Source: Woeseiaceae bacterium
GTDB lineage: Bacteria > Pseudomonadota > Gammaproteobacteria > Steroidobacterales > Woeseiaceae
Assembly: GCA_022615525.1 (NCBI GenBank)
Contig: JAKEGN010000127.1
Location: 1 to 6,443, forward strand
Direction of reading: 5' to 3'
Length of the DNA stretch: 6,443 nucleotides
Shown here: in pieces, positions 1 to 6,361 of the stretch
How the letters are laid out: the number at the start of each line of letters is the position of its first letter
Position numbering within the stretch: position 1 is the stretch's first letter
Translations under genes and position numbers: made by a program
Notes under the pieces: model-generated
Databases searched by the model: none
The model's input: the letters and a program-made list of their open reading frames with translations, nothing else
What the model was told of the DNA's origin: nothing

Positions 1-4
1 AAGG

Positions 5-10
5 TACAAT
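5..10 (+). promoter_or_regulatory. Possible -10 box upstream of the yihY-like gene
   Basis: TACAAT matches five of six bases of the sigma70 -10 consensus and lies 47 bases before the start codon of the membrane-protein gene. That would give a leader of about 40 nucleotides. The matching -35 element would lie before the first base of the window, so the promoter cannot be confirmed. No extended -10 TG is present. Confidence 0.3.
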
Positions 11-57
11 GCGGGCGCGGTTCGCCGCCAATCAGAATCAGAACGGGCCATCAAGGG

Positions 58-1401
58 ATGTTCGACAGTCTTGCGAAAAAGATCGAGAAGCTGATCTGGG
101 GCGATCACCTGCAGAGTTTGGGGCGGCTCGGCGGCCTGGCATCGACGATCCTGCGCTACCTCTACGGCATGCTTCGCGACATGCTGTCCGGCCAGCTGAC
201 CTTGCACGCAATGAGCCTCGTTTACACGACGCTGCTGTCGATCGTGCCACTGCTCGGCATCAGTTTCGCCATGGCCAAAGGTCTCGGCGTCTTCAGCAAG
301 CTGCGAGAGAATCTCGACACATTCCTGGTACACCTCGGTCCCGATGCCGAACGCATCTCCACGCAGCTCTTCGACATGGTCGACAAGGTCAACACCTCGG
401 TTATCGGCGGTATCGGCGTGGCCTTCTTCCTCTGGACTGCGATTTCGACGGTGCAAAAGGTCGAATCGAGTTTCAACTACGTCTGGTATGTGTCCAAACC
501 GCGCAACTTCGCCCGGCGCTTTACCGAGTACCTTGTTGTACTGCTGATCGGGCCGGTCGCCATAGGTACGGCCTTCACCATGCTTGGCGCACTGAGCAGC
601 AATACGGTCGTCAGCAGGCTCGAACAGTTGCCGGGTATTGCCGAGCTGTTCCTGCTGGTCGGCAAGTTCCTGCCCTACCTGATGGTCTCGGCGGTGTTTA
701 CCTTCCTGTACATGTTCATGCCGAATACGCAGGTGAAATTCAAGTCGGCACTGGTCGGGGGACTCGCCGGCGGCATCATGTGGGCGACCATGGGTGTCAT
801 ATTCACGACCTTCGTGCTGTCCTCCGTGCGTACGCTGGCCGTGTACGCCACATTTGCCATCGGCATCGTGAGCCTGATCTGGTTGTACCTGAACTGGCTG
901 ATCCTGCTGATCGGGGCTCAGCTCGCGTTCTATCACCAGAACCCGGTGTTTCTGCGCATCGGACGGCAGGAGCCGCGACTCTCCAATTCGATGCGCGAGC
1001 GCCTGGCACTGAACATCATGATGCTGGTAGGACGGTCGTTCAGGGAGCCCGGGAAGGGATGCGCCGTGGTCGATCTGAGCTCGAAGCTGAACATTCCTGC
1101 AATCGCCCTGGCGCCGATCATCGAGAGGCTCGAGCAGGCCGGGCTGTTGCTCACGACAGAAACAGAATCTCTGGTGCCGGGCCAGGAACTGTCCCGATTG
1201 CGGCTGAATGACATACTCAATGTCGTTCGGGTCGAAGGCGAGACGGGTTCCTACCGCGATCCCACCTGGTCGCCGTACGTCGATACGCTCGGGGATGAAC
1301 TGGATCGTGCGGTCTCCGGTGTAGTCGGTGACCGTACGTTGGCACAATTGCTCGACGAACTGGAAAAGAATCAGCCGTCAGGTAAATCGCCGAAAAAGTA
1401 G
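58..1401 (+). CDS. yihY: YihY/BrkB family inner-membrane protein with winged-helix-like C-terminal tail
   Basis: This is a 447-residue polytopic membrane protein of the YihY (formerly RNase BN/BrkB) family, whose molecular function is not settled. About six hydrophobic segments can be seen, near residues 52-76, 115-140, 158-180, 195-221, 230-256 and 260-292. Family-type sequence includes YMFMPNTQVKFKSALVGG around residues 218-235. E. coli YihY has about 290 residues. Here a soluble tail of about 150 residues follows, and residues 336-391 (VVDLSSKLNIP, then IIERLEQAGLLL) read like a winged-helix fold. This longer architecture is known in many proteobacteria. The ATG at 58 is the first start in frame, but the frame stays open to the left edge and the AAGGG before the ATG is too close for a good ribosome site, so an earlier start outside the window is possible. 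The gene converges on pmbA with a 17-base gap. The symbol reflects the family; strict orthology to E. coli yihY is not shown. Confidence 0.88.
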   Translation: MFDSLAKKIEKLIWGDHLQSLGRLGGLASTILRYLYGMLRDMLSGQLTLHAMSLVYTTLLSIVPLLGISFAMAKGLGVFSKLRENLDTFLVHLGPDAERISTQLFDMVDKVNTSVIGGIGVAFFLWTAISTVQKVESSFNYVWYVSKPRNFARRFTEYLVVLLIGPVAIGTAFTMLGALSSNTVVSRLEQLPGIAELFLLVGKFLPYLMVSAVFTFLYMFMPNTQVKFKSALVGGLAGGIMWATMGVIFTTFVLSSVRTLAVYATFAIGIVSLIWLYLNWLILLIGAQLAFYHQNPVFLRIGRQEPRLSNSMRERLALNIMMLVGRSFREPGKGCAVVDLSSKLNIPAIALAPIIERLEQAGLLLTTETESLVPGQELSRLRLNDILNVVRVEGETGSYRDPTWSPYVDTLGDELDRAVSGVVGDRTLAQLLDELEKNQPSGKSPKK

Positions 1402-1418
1402 GCCTCTTTGCCCGCCGC

Positions 1419-2762
1419 TTACGTGCCGGCAATAGCCATTTCGTCGATCAGCACGGAGCCACAGCGAATGCCGCCGCGCAGGTCCTGGTCCTGGCCGACA
1501 GCCACGATGCGCCGATAGAGATTGCGCAGGTTTCCGGCAATTGTCACCTCGTGCACCGGGTAGGCGATTTCGCCATGCTCGACCCAGAAACCTGCGGCAC
1601 CGCGGGAATAATCGCCGGTGACCGGGTTCACGCCCTGTCCTATGAGTTCATGTACCAGCAGGCCGGTGCCCATGTCGCGTACCAGCGATGCCAGGTCGCG
1701 TGCATTGCCGGGGACGATGAGGTTGTGCGCTCCTCCCGCGTTGCCCGTGGTGCTAAGGCCGAGTCTCCTGGCGGAATAGGAACCCAGCACGTAGCCCTGC
1801 AGTACACCATCGACCACCAGGTCCCGATCGCGGGTCGCGACACCCTCCGCATCGTAAGCTGCGCTCGCCATTCCCTTGGCAATGTGCGGGCGCTCCTGGA
1901 TCTGCAGGAACGGCGGAAAGATCTGCTGGCCCGCCGCCTCGAGCAGGAACGAGGAGCGCCGGTACTGGGCACCGCCGCTGACGGCGGCTACAGCATGCCC
2001 GAAGAAGCTGCGCGCAATCTCCGGTGCCAGCAGCACCCTGGCTTTGCAGGTCTTGACCTTTTTCCCGCCCAGCCTGTCGATTGTGCGTCGCGCCGCGCGC
2101 TCGCCGACCGCTTTTGCCGCTTCGAGGTCCGCGGGATCGCGTGCACTCGTGTAGTGATAGTCACGCTGCATGTCACCGTTCTGTTCCCCTACCACGACGC
2201 AGCTGATGCTGTGACTCGACTTGCGGAAGCTGGCGAGAAACCCGTGCGTGTTGCCGTATGCCCGGATACCGTTGTTGGTCGAGACGGTCGCGCCTTCCGA
2301 ATTTGTGATGCGCTTGTCGAACGATCGTGCCGCATCTTCGCTCTCGACAGCGATGGCAATTGCCTGTTCGGATTCAATCGCCCAATCGTGCGCGAGGTCG
2401 AGATCGGGAATCTCCGTCGCCATCCGCTCCGCGTCCGCAAGGCCCGCGCAGGGATCGGCCTCGGTGTAGCGCGCAAATGCGCAGGCTTTCCGAACCGTCT
2501 CGCTCAGGGCCGCCGGGCTGAAATCGGACGTGCTCGCGCTGCCTTTCCGCGTGCCGAAAAATACCGTAACACCGATGCCGCGGTCGTTCGTGTACTCGAG
2601 ATTCTCCACTGTCCCCAATCGTGCCGTGGCGGCGATGCCGAGGTCATGGCTTGCGGCCGCTTCCGCCTGGTCGGCTCCCAGTCTCTTCGATTCCGCCAGA
2701 ACCATGCGCACGATATCCTCGATATCCCGCCCGCTCATTGCCACACGTGCCAAACCCGTCAT
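1419..2762 (-). CDS. pmbA: PmbA/TldE, metalloprotease-like subunit of the TldD/TldE complex
   Basis: This 447-residue protein belongs to the TldD/PmbA (U62 peptidase) family and has nearly the length of E. coli PmbA (450). With TldD it forms a heterodimer that processes unfolded peptides; in E. coli the pair matures microcin B17 and degrades the antitoxin CcdA. The C-terminus is diagnostic: LLVHELIGQGVNPVTGDYSR (residues 368-387), GAAGFWVEHGEI (388-399), YPVHEVTIAGNL (401-412) and CGSVL (434-438). The metal-binding HExxxH motif of TldD is absent, as expected for the TldE partner. The HEL at 371-373 is not followed by the second histidine. No tldD gene lies in the window, which is common because the two are often unlinked. 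The ATG at 2762 is the first after an in-frame TGA. A second ATG at 2738 (residue 9) is a plausible alternative, and neither has a good ribosome-binding site. The gene is transcribed divergently from darP. Confidence 0.95.
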   Translation of the reverse strand: MTGLARVAMSGRDIEDIVRMVLAESKRLGADQAEAAASHDLGIAATARLGTVENLEYTNDRGIGVTVFFGTRKGSASTSDFSPAALSETVRKACAFARYTEADPCAGLADAERMATEIPDLDLAHDWAIESEQAIAIAVESEDAARSFDKRITNSEGATVSTNNGIRAYGNTHGFLASFRKSSHSISCVVVGEQNGDMQRDYHYTSARDPADLEAAKAVGERAARRTIDRLGGKKVKTCKARVLLAPEIARSFFGHAVAAVSGGAQYRRSSFLLEAAGQQIFPPFLQIQERPHIAKGMASAAYDAEGVATRDRDLVVDGVLQGYVLGSYSARRLGLSTTGNAGGAHNLIVPGNARDLASLVRDMGTGLLVHELIGQGVNPVTGDYSRGAAGFWVEHGEIAYPVHEVTIAGNLRNLYRRIVAVGQDQDLRGGIRCGSVLIDEMAIAGT

Positions 2763-2766
2763 CTGG

Positions 2767-2795
2767 TTGCTATTCCCGTCAAAAAGAACTTCAAT
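2767..2795 (+). promoter_or_regulatory. Weak sigma70-like promoter candidate for darP
   Basis: The 89-base region between pmbA and darP must serve two divergent genes. On the plus strand TTGCTA (2767-2772) and TTCAAT (2790-2795) are separated by 17 bases and each matches four of six consensus bases. This would give a leader of about 50 nucleotides for darP. I found no comparably good match for pmbA on the minus strand. Chance matches of this quality are common. Confidence 0.22.
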
Positions 2796-2851
2796 GTTTG
2801 CATGAAATCAACTTTCGCATTCTGCGTCGCCGGCGCACAGTAGCTTAGCCG

Positions 2852-3355
2852 GTGAACGAATCAAAGCCCAGCAAGAGTGCGCTCAAGCGACAATTCACAG
2901 AGTTGCAGCTCCTCGGCGAATCGCTCATCGAACTGACCGATACGCAATTGACCGACATCGTCCCGGATCCACGGCTGATCGACGCCGTGCGACAGGCGCG
3001 ATCGACGACGTCTCACGGTGCGCTGCGGCGTCAGAAGCAGCTCATCGGCAAGCTCATGCGAGGGATCGATGCCGAACCGATAAAGCTTGCGATCGAGGCA
3101 TTGAATCGACGCCCGCAGGAGGACAAGCGAATCTTCCGTGAAGCCGAGGCCTGGCGTACCCGCCTTTGCAGCGATGCAGAAGGCTCCCTGGCGGAGTTCC
3201 GCAGCCAGACAGGCAGCGACAGTCTTGTGCTTGAGCGGCTCGTTGCCGAGCACGCGGCGGCAACACTCGAGGCCGCGAGGAAAGCCCTGTCGCGCCGGAT
3301 TTTCCGCGAAGTGCACAGGGAACTGGCCGCAAGGATGGAGAGCCGGGTCCGCTGA
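2852..3355 (+). CDS. darP: DarP (YjgA, DUF615) 50S ribosomal subunit assembly factor
   Basis: This 167-residue, charged, helical protein belongs to the DUF615/YjgA family, renamed DarP in E. coli. There it binds late precursors of the large ribosomal subunit and promotes maturation of the peptidyl-transferase region. The family core is clear: KSALKRQFTELQLLGESLIEL (residues 8-28), a run of helices, then RRQKQLIGKLMR (59-70) and DAEPIKLAIEAL (73-84). E. coli DarP has 183 residues and an acidic N-terminal extension of about 30 residues that is mostly missing here. The start is GTG at 2852, chosen because it sits just before the conserved SALKRQ region and no ATG is available. No Shine-Dalgarno sequence precedes it. 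The divergent neighbour pmbA is the same as in E. coli, which supports the assignment. The gene ends 49 bases before purE, and the purE promoter overlaps its 3' end. Confidence 0.92.
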   Translation: MNESKPSKSALKRQFTELQLLGESLIELTDTQLTDIVPDPRLIDAVRQARSTTSHGALRRQKQLIGKLMRGIDAEPIKLAIEALNRRPQEDKRIFREAEAWRTRLCSDAEGSLAEFRSQTGSDSLVLERLVAEHAAATLEAARKALSRRIFREVHRELAARMESRVR

Positions 3356-3364
3356 GGCTAGAAT
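3336..3364 (+). promoter_or_regulatory. Sigma70-like promoter of the purEK operon
   Basis: TGGAGA (3336-3341, four of six matches to TTGACA) and TAGAAT (3359-3364, five of six matches to TATAAT) are separated by exactly 17 bases. The -35 element lies inside the last codons of darP. Transcription would begin near 3371 and leave a leader of about 34 nucleotides before the purE ATG. The sequence ACGCAAAC at 3393-3400 resembles one half of the E. coli PurR operator, but the second half is missing, so I do not call an operator. Confidence 0.5.
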
Positions 3365-3404
3365 GCACGGTTTCTGCCGTCAGGCCTCCGCAACGCAAAC
3401 TACT

Positions 3405-3899
3405 ATGAAACCGAGAATCGGCATTGTCATGGGTTCCCGTTCGGACTGGGATGCAATGCGTCATGCGAGCCACACGCTCGATGCGCTCTCCATCCCGCAC
3501 GAGGTGCGCATTGTATCCGCGCATCGGACACCGGACCTGCTGTTCGAATACGCAGGAAGTGCGCCGTCGCGCGGGCTGCAGGTCATCATCGCCGGTGCGG
3601 GTGGCGCGGCCCACCTGCCCGGCATGCTCGCGGCCAAAACGATACTTCCGGTGGTGGGCGTGCCTATGCAATCGAAAGCACTGAACGGCATGGACTCCCT
3701 GCTGTCGATCGCCCAGATGCCCGCCGGTGTACCGGTGGCCTGCATGGCTATCGGCAAGGCCGGGGCAATCAATGCGGCACTTCATGCCGCCGCGATCCTG
3801 GCTGTAAACGACGCAAACGTGAGCAAGGCACTCGGCACCTGGCGCCAGCAACAGACCGATGCAGTGCTCGCTGACGATGACCCGCGCAGCGATTCCTGA
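3405..3899 (+). CDS. purE: PurE, N5-carboxyaminoimidazole ribonucleotide mutase (class I)
   Basis: This cytoplasmic enzyme of de novo purine synthesis moves the carboxyl group of N5-CAIR to give CAIR. The 164-residue product matches E. coli PurE (169) along its whole length. Visible signatures are GIVMGSRSDW (residues 6-15), the SAHRTP loop (38-43) with catalytic His40, IIAGAGGAAHLPGM (61-74) with His70, DSLLSIAQMPAGVPV (97-111) and AIGKAGAINAA (115-125). The SAHRTP loop and its pairing with a PurK gene mark it as a class I mutase rather than the class II AIR carboxylase. The ATG at 3405 is chosen because the upstream open frame has no PurE similarity and runs through darP. No ribosome-binding site is evident. 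It forms an operon with purK, which begins one codon after the purE stop in the same frame. Confidence 0.97.
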   Translation: MKPRIGIVMGSRSDWDAMRHASHTLDALSIPHEVRIVSAHRTPDLLFEYAGSAPSRGLQVIIAGAGGAAHLPGMLAAKTILPVVGVPMQSKALNGMDSLLSIAQMPAGVPVACMAIGKAGAINAALHAAAILAVNDANVSKALGTWRQQQTDAVLADDDPRSDS

Positions 3900-3902
3900 A
3901 CC

Positions 3903-4991
3903 TTGAAACGACTTGGCGTAATCGGTGCCGGCCAGCTCGGCCAGATGCTGGGCATTGCGGCCGGTCGCCTCGGCGTGGCCGTCACGTTCCTCGATCCTGC
4001 AGCCGATCCGCCGGCGGCCGCCACAGGACCCGTGATCTCCTGTCCTTTCGACAATGAGGCGGGACTCGCGCGCCTCGCCACCTGCTCCGACGTGATTTCC
4101 TACGAATTCGAAAACGTGCCGGTTGACGCGCTCGCACCGTTGACCGCGCGCGTTCCGGTCCTCCCGCCGCCCGATGCACTGCGTTACGCGCAGGACCGGT
4201 GGCACGAAAAGCAACTGTTCGATGCCCTGAAAATCCCGGTCCCGCGCTATGCGAGAGTCGATTCGGCGGATGACCTTGCCAGGGCCGCGGATACGCTCGG
4301 TCTGCCGCTGGTCCTCAAGACGCGCACCCTCGGTTACGATGGCAAGGGACAGTTCGTCATTCGGTCCGCGGCGGAGCTGGGCCAAGCCTGGCAAACCCTC
4401 GGGCCTGTAGCGCTCATTGCCGAACAATGGATAGATTTCGACTGCGAAGTTTCGCTGATCGGTGCGCGCGCTGCCGATGGCAATATCGTCACCTATGCTT
4501 TGACCGAAAATCTGCACCGCGACGGCATGCTTCGAGTCTCCCGTGCGCCATCGCAGAACATCGCCCTCCTGGACTCCGCGCGCATGTACACGAGGTCACT
4601 GCTGGAGCACCTGGACTATGTCGGCGTGCTGGCACTCGAGATGTTTGTCGCCGGTGACAGGCTGCTTGCCAACGAGTTTGCGCCGCGAGTTCACAACTCC
4701 GGCCACTGGACCATCGAAGGGGCCGTGACCAGCCAGTTCGAGAACCACCTTCGGGCGATATTCGGCATGCCCCTCGGCGATACGGCGTCGATCGGCTGTG
4801 CCGGGATGCTGAACCTGATCGGCAGCATGCCGGATACCGATACCCTGCCAAGGCACTTTCCGTGGTTCCTGCACGACTACGGCAAATCACCGCGCCCGGG
4901 TCGAAAATTGGGCCACCTCACGGTGTTGGCGGACGATCCGCTGACATTGAACCAAAGACTGGCCGAGCTCGAGGCCCGACTAGCGATCTGA
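3903..4991 (+). CDS. purK: PurK, N5-carboxyaminoimidazole ribonucleotide synthetase (ATP-grasp)
   Basis: PurK uses ATP and bicarbonate to carboxylate AIR to N5-CAIR, the substrate of PurE encoded just upstream. The 362-residue product is close to the E. coli length (355). The ATP-grasp layout is complete: an N-terminal glycine-rich strand GVIGAGQLGQML (residues 5-16), SYEFENVP (66-73), a central ATP lid LKTRTLGYDGKGQF (138-151), EQWIDFDCEVSLIGAR (174-189), and the metal and substrate site LEMF (245-248) with NEFAPRVHNSGHWT (257-270). The start is TTG at 3903. The conserved N-terminus (KRLGVIGAGQLG) begins directly after it, the purE stop lies two codons upstream in the same frame, and no ATG is available before the conserved motif. 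There is no Shine-Dalgarno sequence, so translation probably depends on ribosomes finishing purE. Confidence 0.97.
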   Translation: MKRLGVIGAGQLGQMLGIAAGRLGVAVTFLDPAADPPAAATGPVISCPFDNEAGLARLATCSDVISYEFENVPVDALAPLTARVPVLPPPDALRYAQDRWHEKQLFDALKIPVPRYARVDSADDLARAADTLGLPLVLKTRTLGYDGKGQFVIRSAAELGQAWQTLGPVALIAEQWIDFDCEVSLIGARAADGNIVTYALTENLHRDGMLRVSRAPSQNIALLDSARMYTRSLLEHLDYVGVLALEMFVAGDRLLANEFAPRVHNSGHWTIEGAVTSQFENHLRAIFGMPLGDTASIGCAGMLNLIGSMPDTDTLPRHFPWFLHDYGKSPRPGRKLGHLTVLADDPLTLNQRLAELEARLAI

Positions 4992-4995
4992 GTAT

Positions 4996-5012
4996 CTGCC
5001 GATCCTGGGCAG
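4996..5012 (+). other. Small hairpin after purK
   Basis: CTGCC and GGCAG form a five-base-pair stem with a seven-base loop, beginning five bases after the purK stop. No T run follows, so it is not a convincing intrinsic terminator. It might protect the 3' end of the purEK message, or be chance. Confidence 0.2.
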
Positions 5013-5041
5013 GTTACGCGGTGGCTTGGCAGCTTAGAATG

Positions 5042-5047
5042 TATAAT
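5042..5047 (+). promoter_or_regulatory. Consensus -10 box upstream of the ATPase-FHA gene
   Basis: TATAAT is a perfect sigma70 -10 hexamer, 68 bases before the ATG of the ATPase gene, in an AT-richer stretch of an otherwise GC-rich window. No good -35 lies at 16-18 bases. TTGGCA at 5026-5031 is too close, with 10 bases between the hexamers. A second near-match, TAGAAT, lies at 5035-5040. The gene therefore probably has its own promoter rather than depending on purEK, possibly aided by an activator. Confidence 0.4.
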
Positions 5048-5114
5048 AAGCCGCGAACACGCCGGACCAACATCAAGAATAATTCAGAGCCGACAGGGAT
5101 TGAACCTCCGCGCA

Positions 5115-6335
5115 ATGTCATATCTTGAACACTTCAAATTCAAAGAACAGCCGTTCCGGCTTACGCCGGACCCGGAATTTCTTTACTGGAGCAAACAACA
5201 CGCACGCGCCAAGGCCTACATGGAATCAACCATCTGGCTTGCCGACGGCTTCGTGGTCATTACGGGTGAAATAGGGTCCGGGAAAACCACGCTTCTGCAG
5301 TCCTTTCTCTCGGACCTTGGCGACGACGTCGTATATGCGGTCGTTTCGCAGACCCAGCTTTCGCCGTCCCAGTTCCTGCAGGCCGTCCTCACTGAATTCG
5401 GCTTCAAACCGTTCAACAAGCGCAAGGTCGAATTGCTGGACATGCTGAACATGTTCCTGATCGAGCAGTATTCGAATGACAGGAAGGTACTGTTGATCGT
5501 CGACGAAGCACAGAATCTGAGCACGAAAGTGCTCGAGGAGATTCGACTGCTGTCCGGAATCGAAACGCACAAGGAAAAAGTGCTGCGTATCATTCTTGCC
5601 GGCCAGCCGGAACTCAAGGAGACACTGGACTCGCCGAATCTGAAACAGTTGGTGCAGCGCGTGCGGCTCCGTTTCCACATCGGGCCACTCGACAAGCGGG
5701 AAACACGCGAGTACATAGCGCACAGGCTGTCGGTTGCCGGCAGGCTGGAACCCGGCCTGTTCACCGAGGGATCCTACGACCTGATCCACCGCTACACCGG
5801 CGGCGTGCCGCGCCTCATCAACACGCTCTGCGACACGGCTTTGCTGTGTGCATTCGCGGACGGCAAGACCGTCGTCGACGAGGCAGACATGAAAGCGGCG
5901 GTCGAGGAGCTCAGCTGGCAGGAACACGAGCAGAGCACCGGCCGCTTCAGGGAATTGAACCAGCCTGTTCCGGTCGCGGACACCTCGCACATCACGAGGA
6001 TCGAGGTCCGCAGCAAGGGCAAGCTGCTGTCCGAGCATCTGTTCGGACCGGGCCGCATCATCGTCGGGCGATCACCGGACAATGAAGTGTTCATCAAGAG
6101 CAAGTTCGTCAGCAGGCACCATGCCCAGCTCACCTTTGACGAAACCGGTTGCACTATCGAAGACTTGAACAGCACGAACGGTGTTTACGTCTACGAGAGT
6201 CGAGTCAAGAAGTGTCGGCTCAGCCACGGTGATTCCGTGTCGCTCGGCATTCACGACCTCGTGTATTTCGATCTGCGCGAAGAACAGAAAGCCAAATCGG
6301 CGCCCGATCAGGCGGTCAGCAAGAACCAGGCCTAG
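5115..6335 (+). CDS. ExeA/GspA-like AAA+ ATPase with C-terminal FHA domain
   Basis: This 406-residue predicted cytoplasmic protein combines two domains. Residues 1-270 resemble the ExeA/GspA family of secretion-associated ATPases. The start MSYLEHFKFKEQPFRLTPDP is typical. Next come a Walker A motif GEIGSGKTT (51-59, Lys57), a Walker B motif VLLIVDEAQN (125-134, Asp130/Glu131), ILAGQPEL (160-167) and a sensor-2-like GGVPRLINTLCD (229-240). After a short linker, residues 296-387 form an FHA domain with GRS (318-320), SRHHAQL (333-339), DLNSTNGVYV (350-359) and HGD (371-373). All residues expected for phosphothreonine binding are present. Classical ExeA has a transmembrane segment and a periplasmic peptidoglycan-binding domain; neither is seen here. 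A role as a phosphorylation-responsive ATPase in envelope or secretion assembly is inference. The ATG at 5115 fits the family N-terminus. A TTG at 5100 would add five residues, and AGGGA at 5095-5099 is poorly spaced for either start. Confidence 0.9.
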   Translation: MSYLEHFKFKEQPFRLTPDPEFLYWSKQHARAKAYMESTIWLADGFVVITGEIGSGKTTLLQSFLSDLGDDVVYAVVSQTQLSPSQFLQAVLTEFGFKPFNKRKVELLDMLNMFLIEQYSNDRKVLLIVDEAQNLSTKVLEEIRLLSGIETHKEKVLRIILAGQPELKETLDSPNLKQLVQRVRLRFHIGPLDKRETREYIAHRLSVAGRLEPGLFTEGSYDLIHRYTGGVPRLINTLCDTALLCAFADGKTVVDEADMKAAVEELSWQEHEQSTGRFRELNQPVPVADTSHITRIEVRSKGKLLSEHLFGPGRIIVGRSPDNEVFIKSKFVSRHHAQLTFDETGCTIEDLNSTNGVYVYESRVKKCRLSHGDSVSLGIHDLVYFDLREEQKAKSAPDQAVSKNQA

Positions 6336-6361
6336 CAGGCTGTTGAAAAACAGCCTGCTAG
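6332..6361 (+). repeat. Perfect 13-bp inverted repeat with GAAA loop across the stop codon
   Basis: CTAGCAGGCTGTT (6332-6344) and its exact complement AACAGCCTGCTAG (6349-6361) flank GAAA. In RNA this is a 13-base-pair stem closed by a GNRA-type tetraloop, a very stable structure. The TAG stop of the ATPase-FHA gene (6333-6335) lies inside the left arm. No T run follows on the plus strand, so it is not a standard terminator by itself. It may act as a 3' stabiliser, be part of a bipartite terminator, or mark the edge of a dispersed repeat or insertion-sequence end. Confidence 0.85.

Noticed and set aside
9..1211. A 400-codon open frame on the plus strand overlapping the yihY-like gene
   Set aside because: It reads the same strand in another frame and gives an Arg/His-rich product without membrane segments or motifs, while the frame starting at 58 encodes a clear YihY-family protein.
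1395..1425. Bidirectional terminator between yihY and pmbA
   Set aside because: The only palindrome, AGGCCT, has no room for a loop, and flanking pairs are mismatched, so no usable hairpin forms.
1551..2843. A 430-codon open frame on the plus strand antisense to pmbA
   Set aside because: It lies opposite pmbA, whose conserved family motifs are unmistakable. The predicted product is rich in Arg, Ala and Cys with no recognisable motif. Long antisense frames of this kind are expected in GC-rich genes.
3393..3408. PurR-operator-like sequence before purE
   Set aside because: ACGCAAAC matches only the left half of the E. coli PUR box; the right half is absent and the site overlaps the start codon.
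3054..4517. A 487-codon open frame on the minus strand across darP, purE and purK
   Set aside because: It crosses three recognised genes, is low-complexity Arg/Gly/His-rich and resembles no family. It is a shadow of GC-biased codon use.
5022..5036. Possible sigma54 promoter (TGGC then TT) before the ATPase gene
   Set aside because: The required GC of the -12 element is not present at the correct distance from the GG of the -24 element.
5226..6038. A 270-codon minus-strand open frame inside the ATPase-FHA gene
   Set aside because: The plus strand carries intact Walker and FHA motifs through the whole region, and the antisense product matches nothing recognisable.
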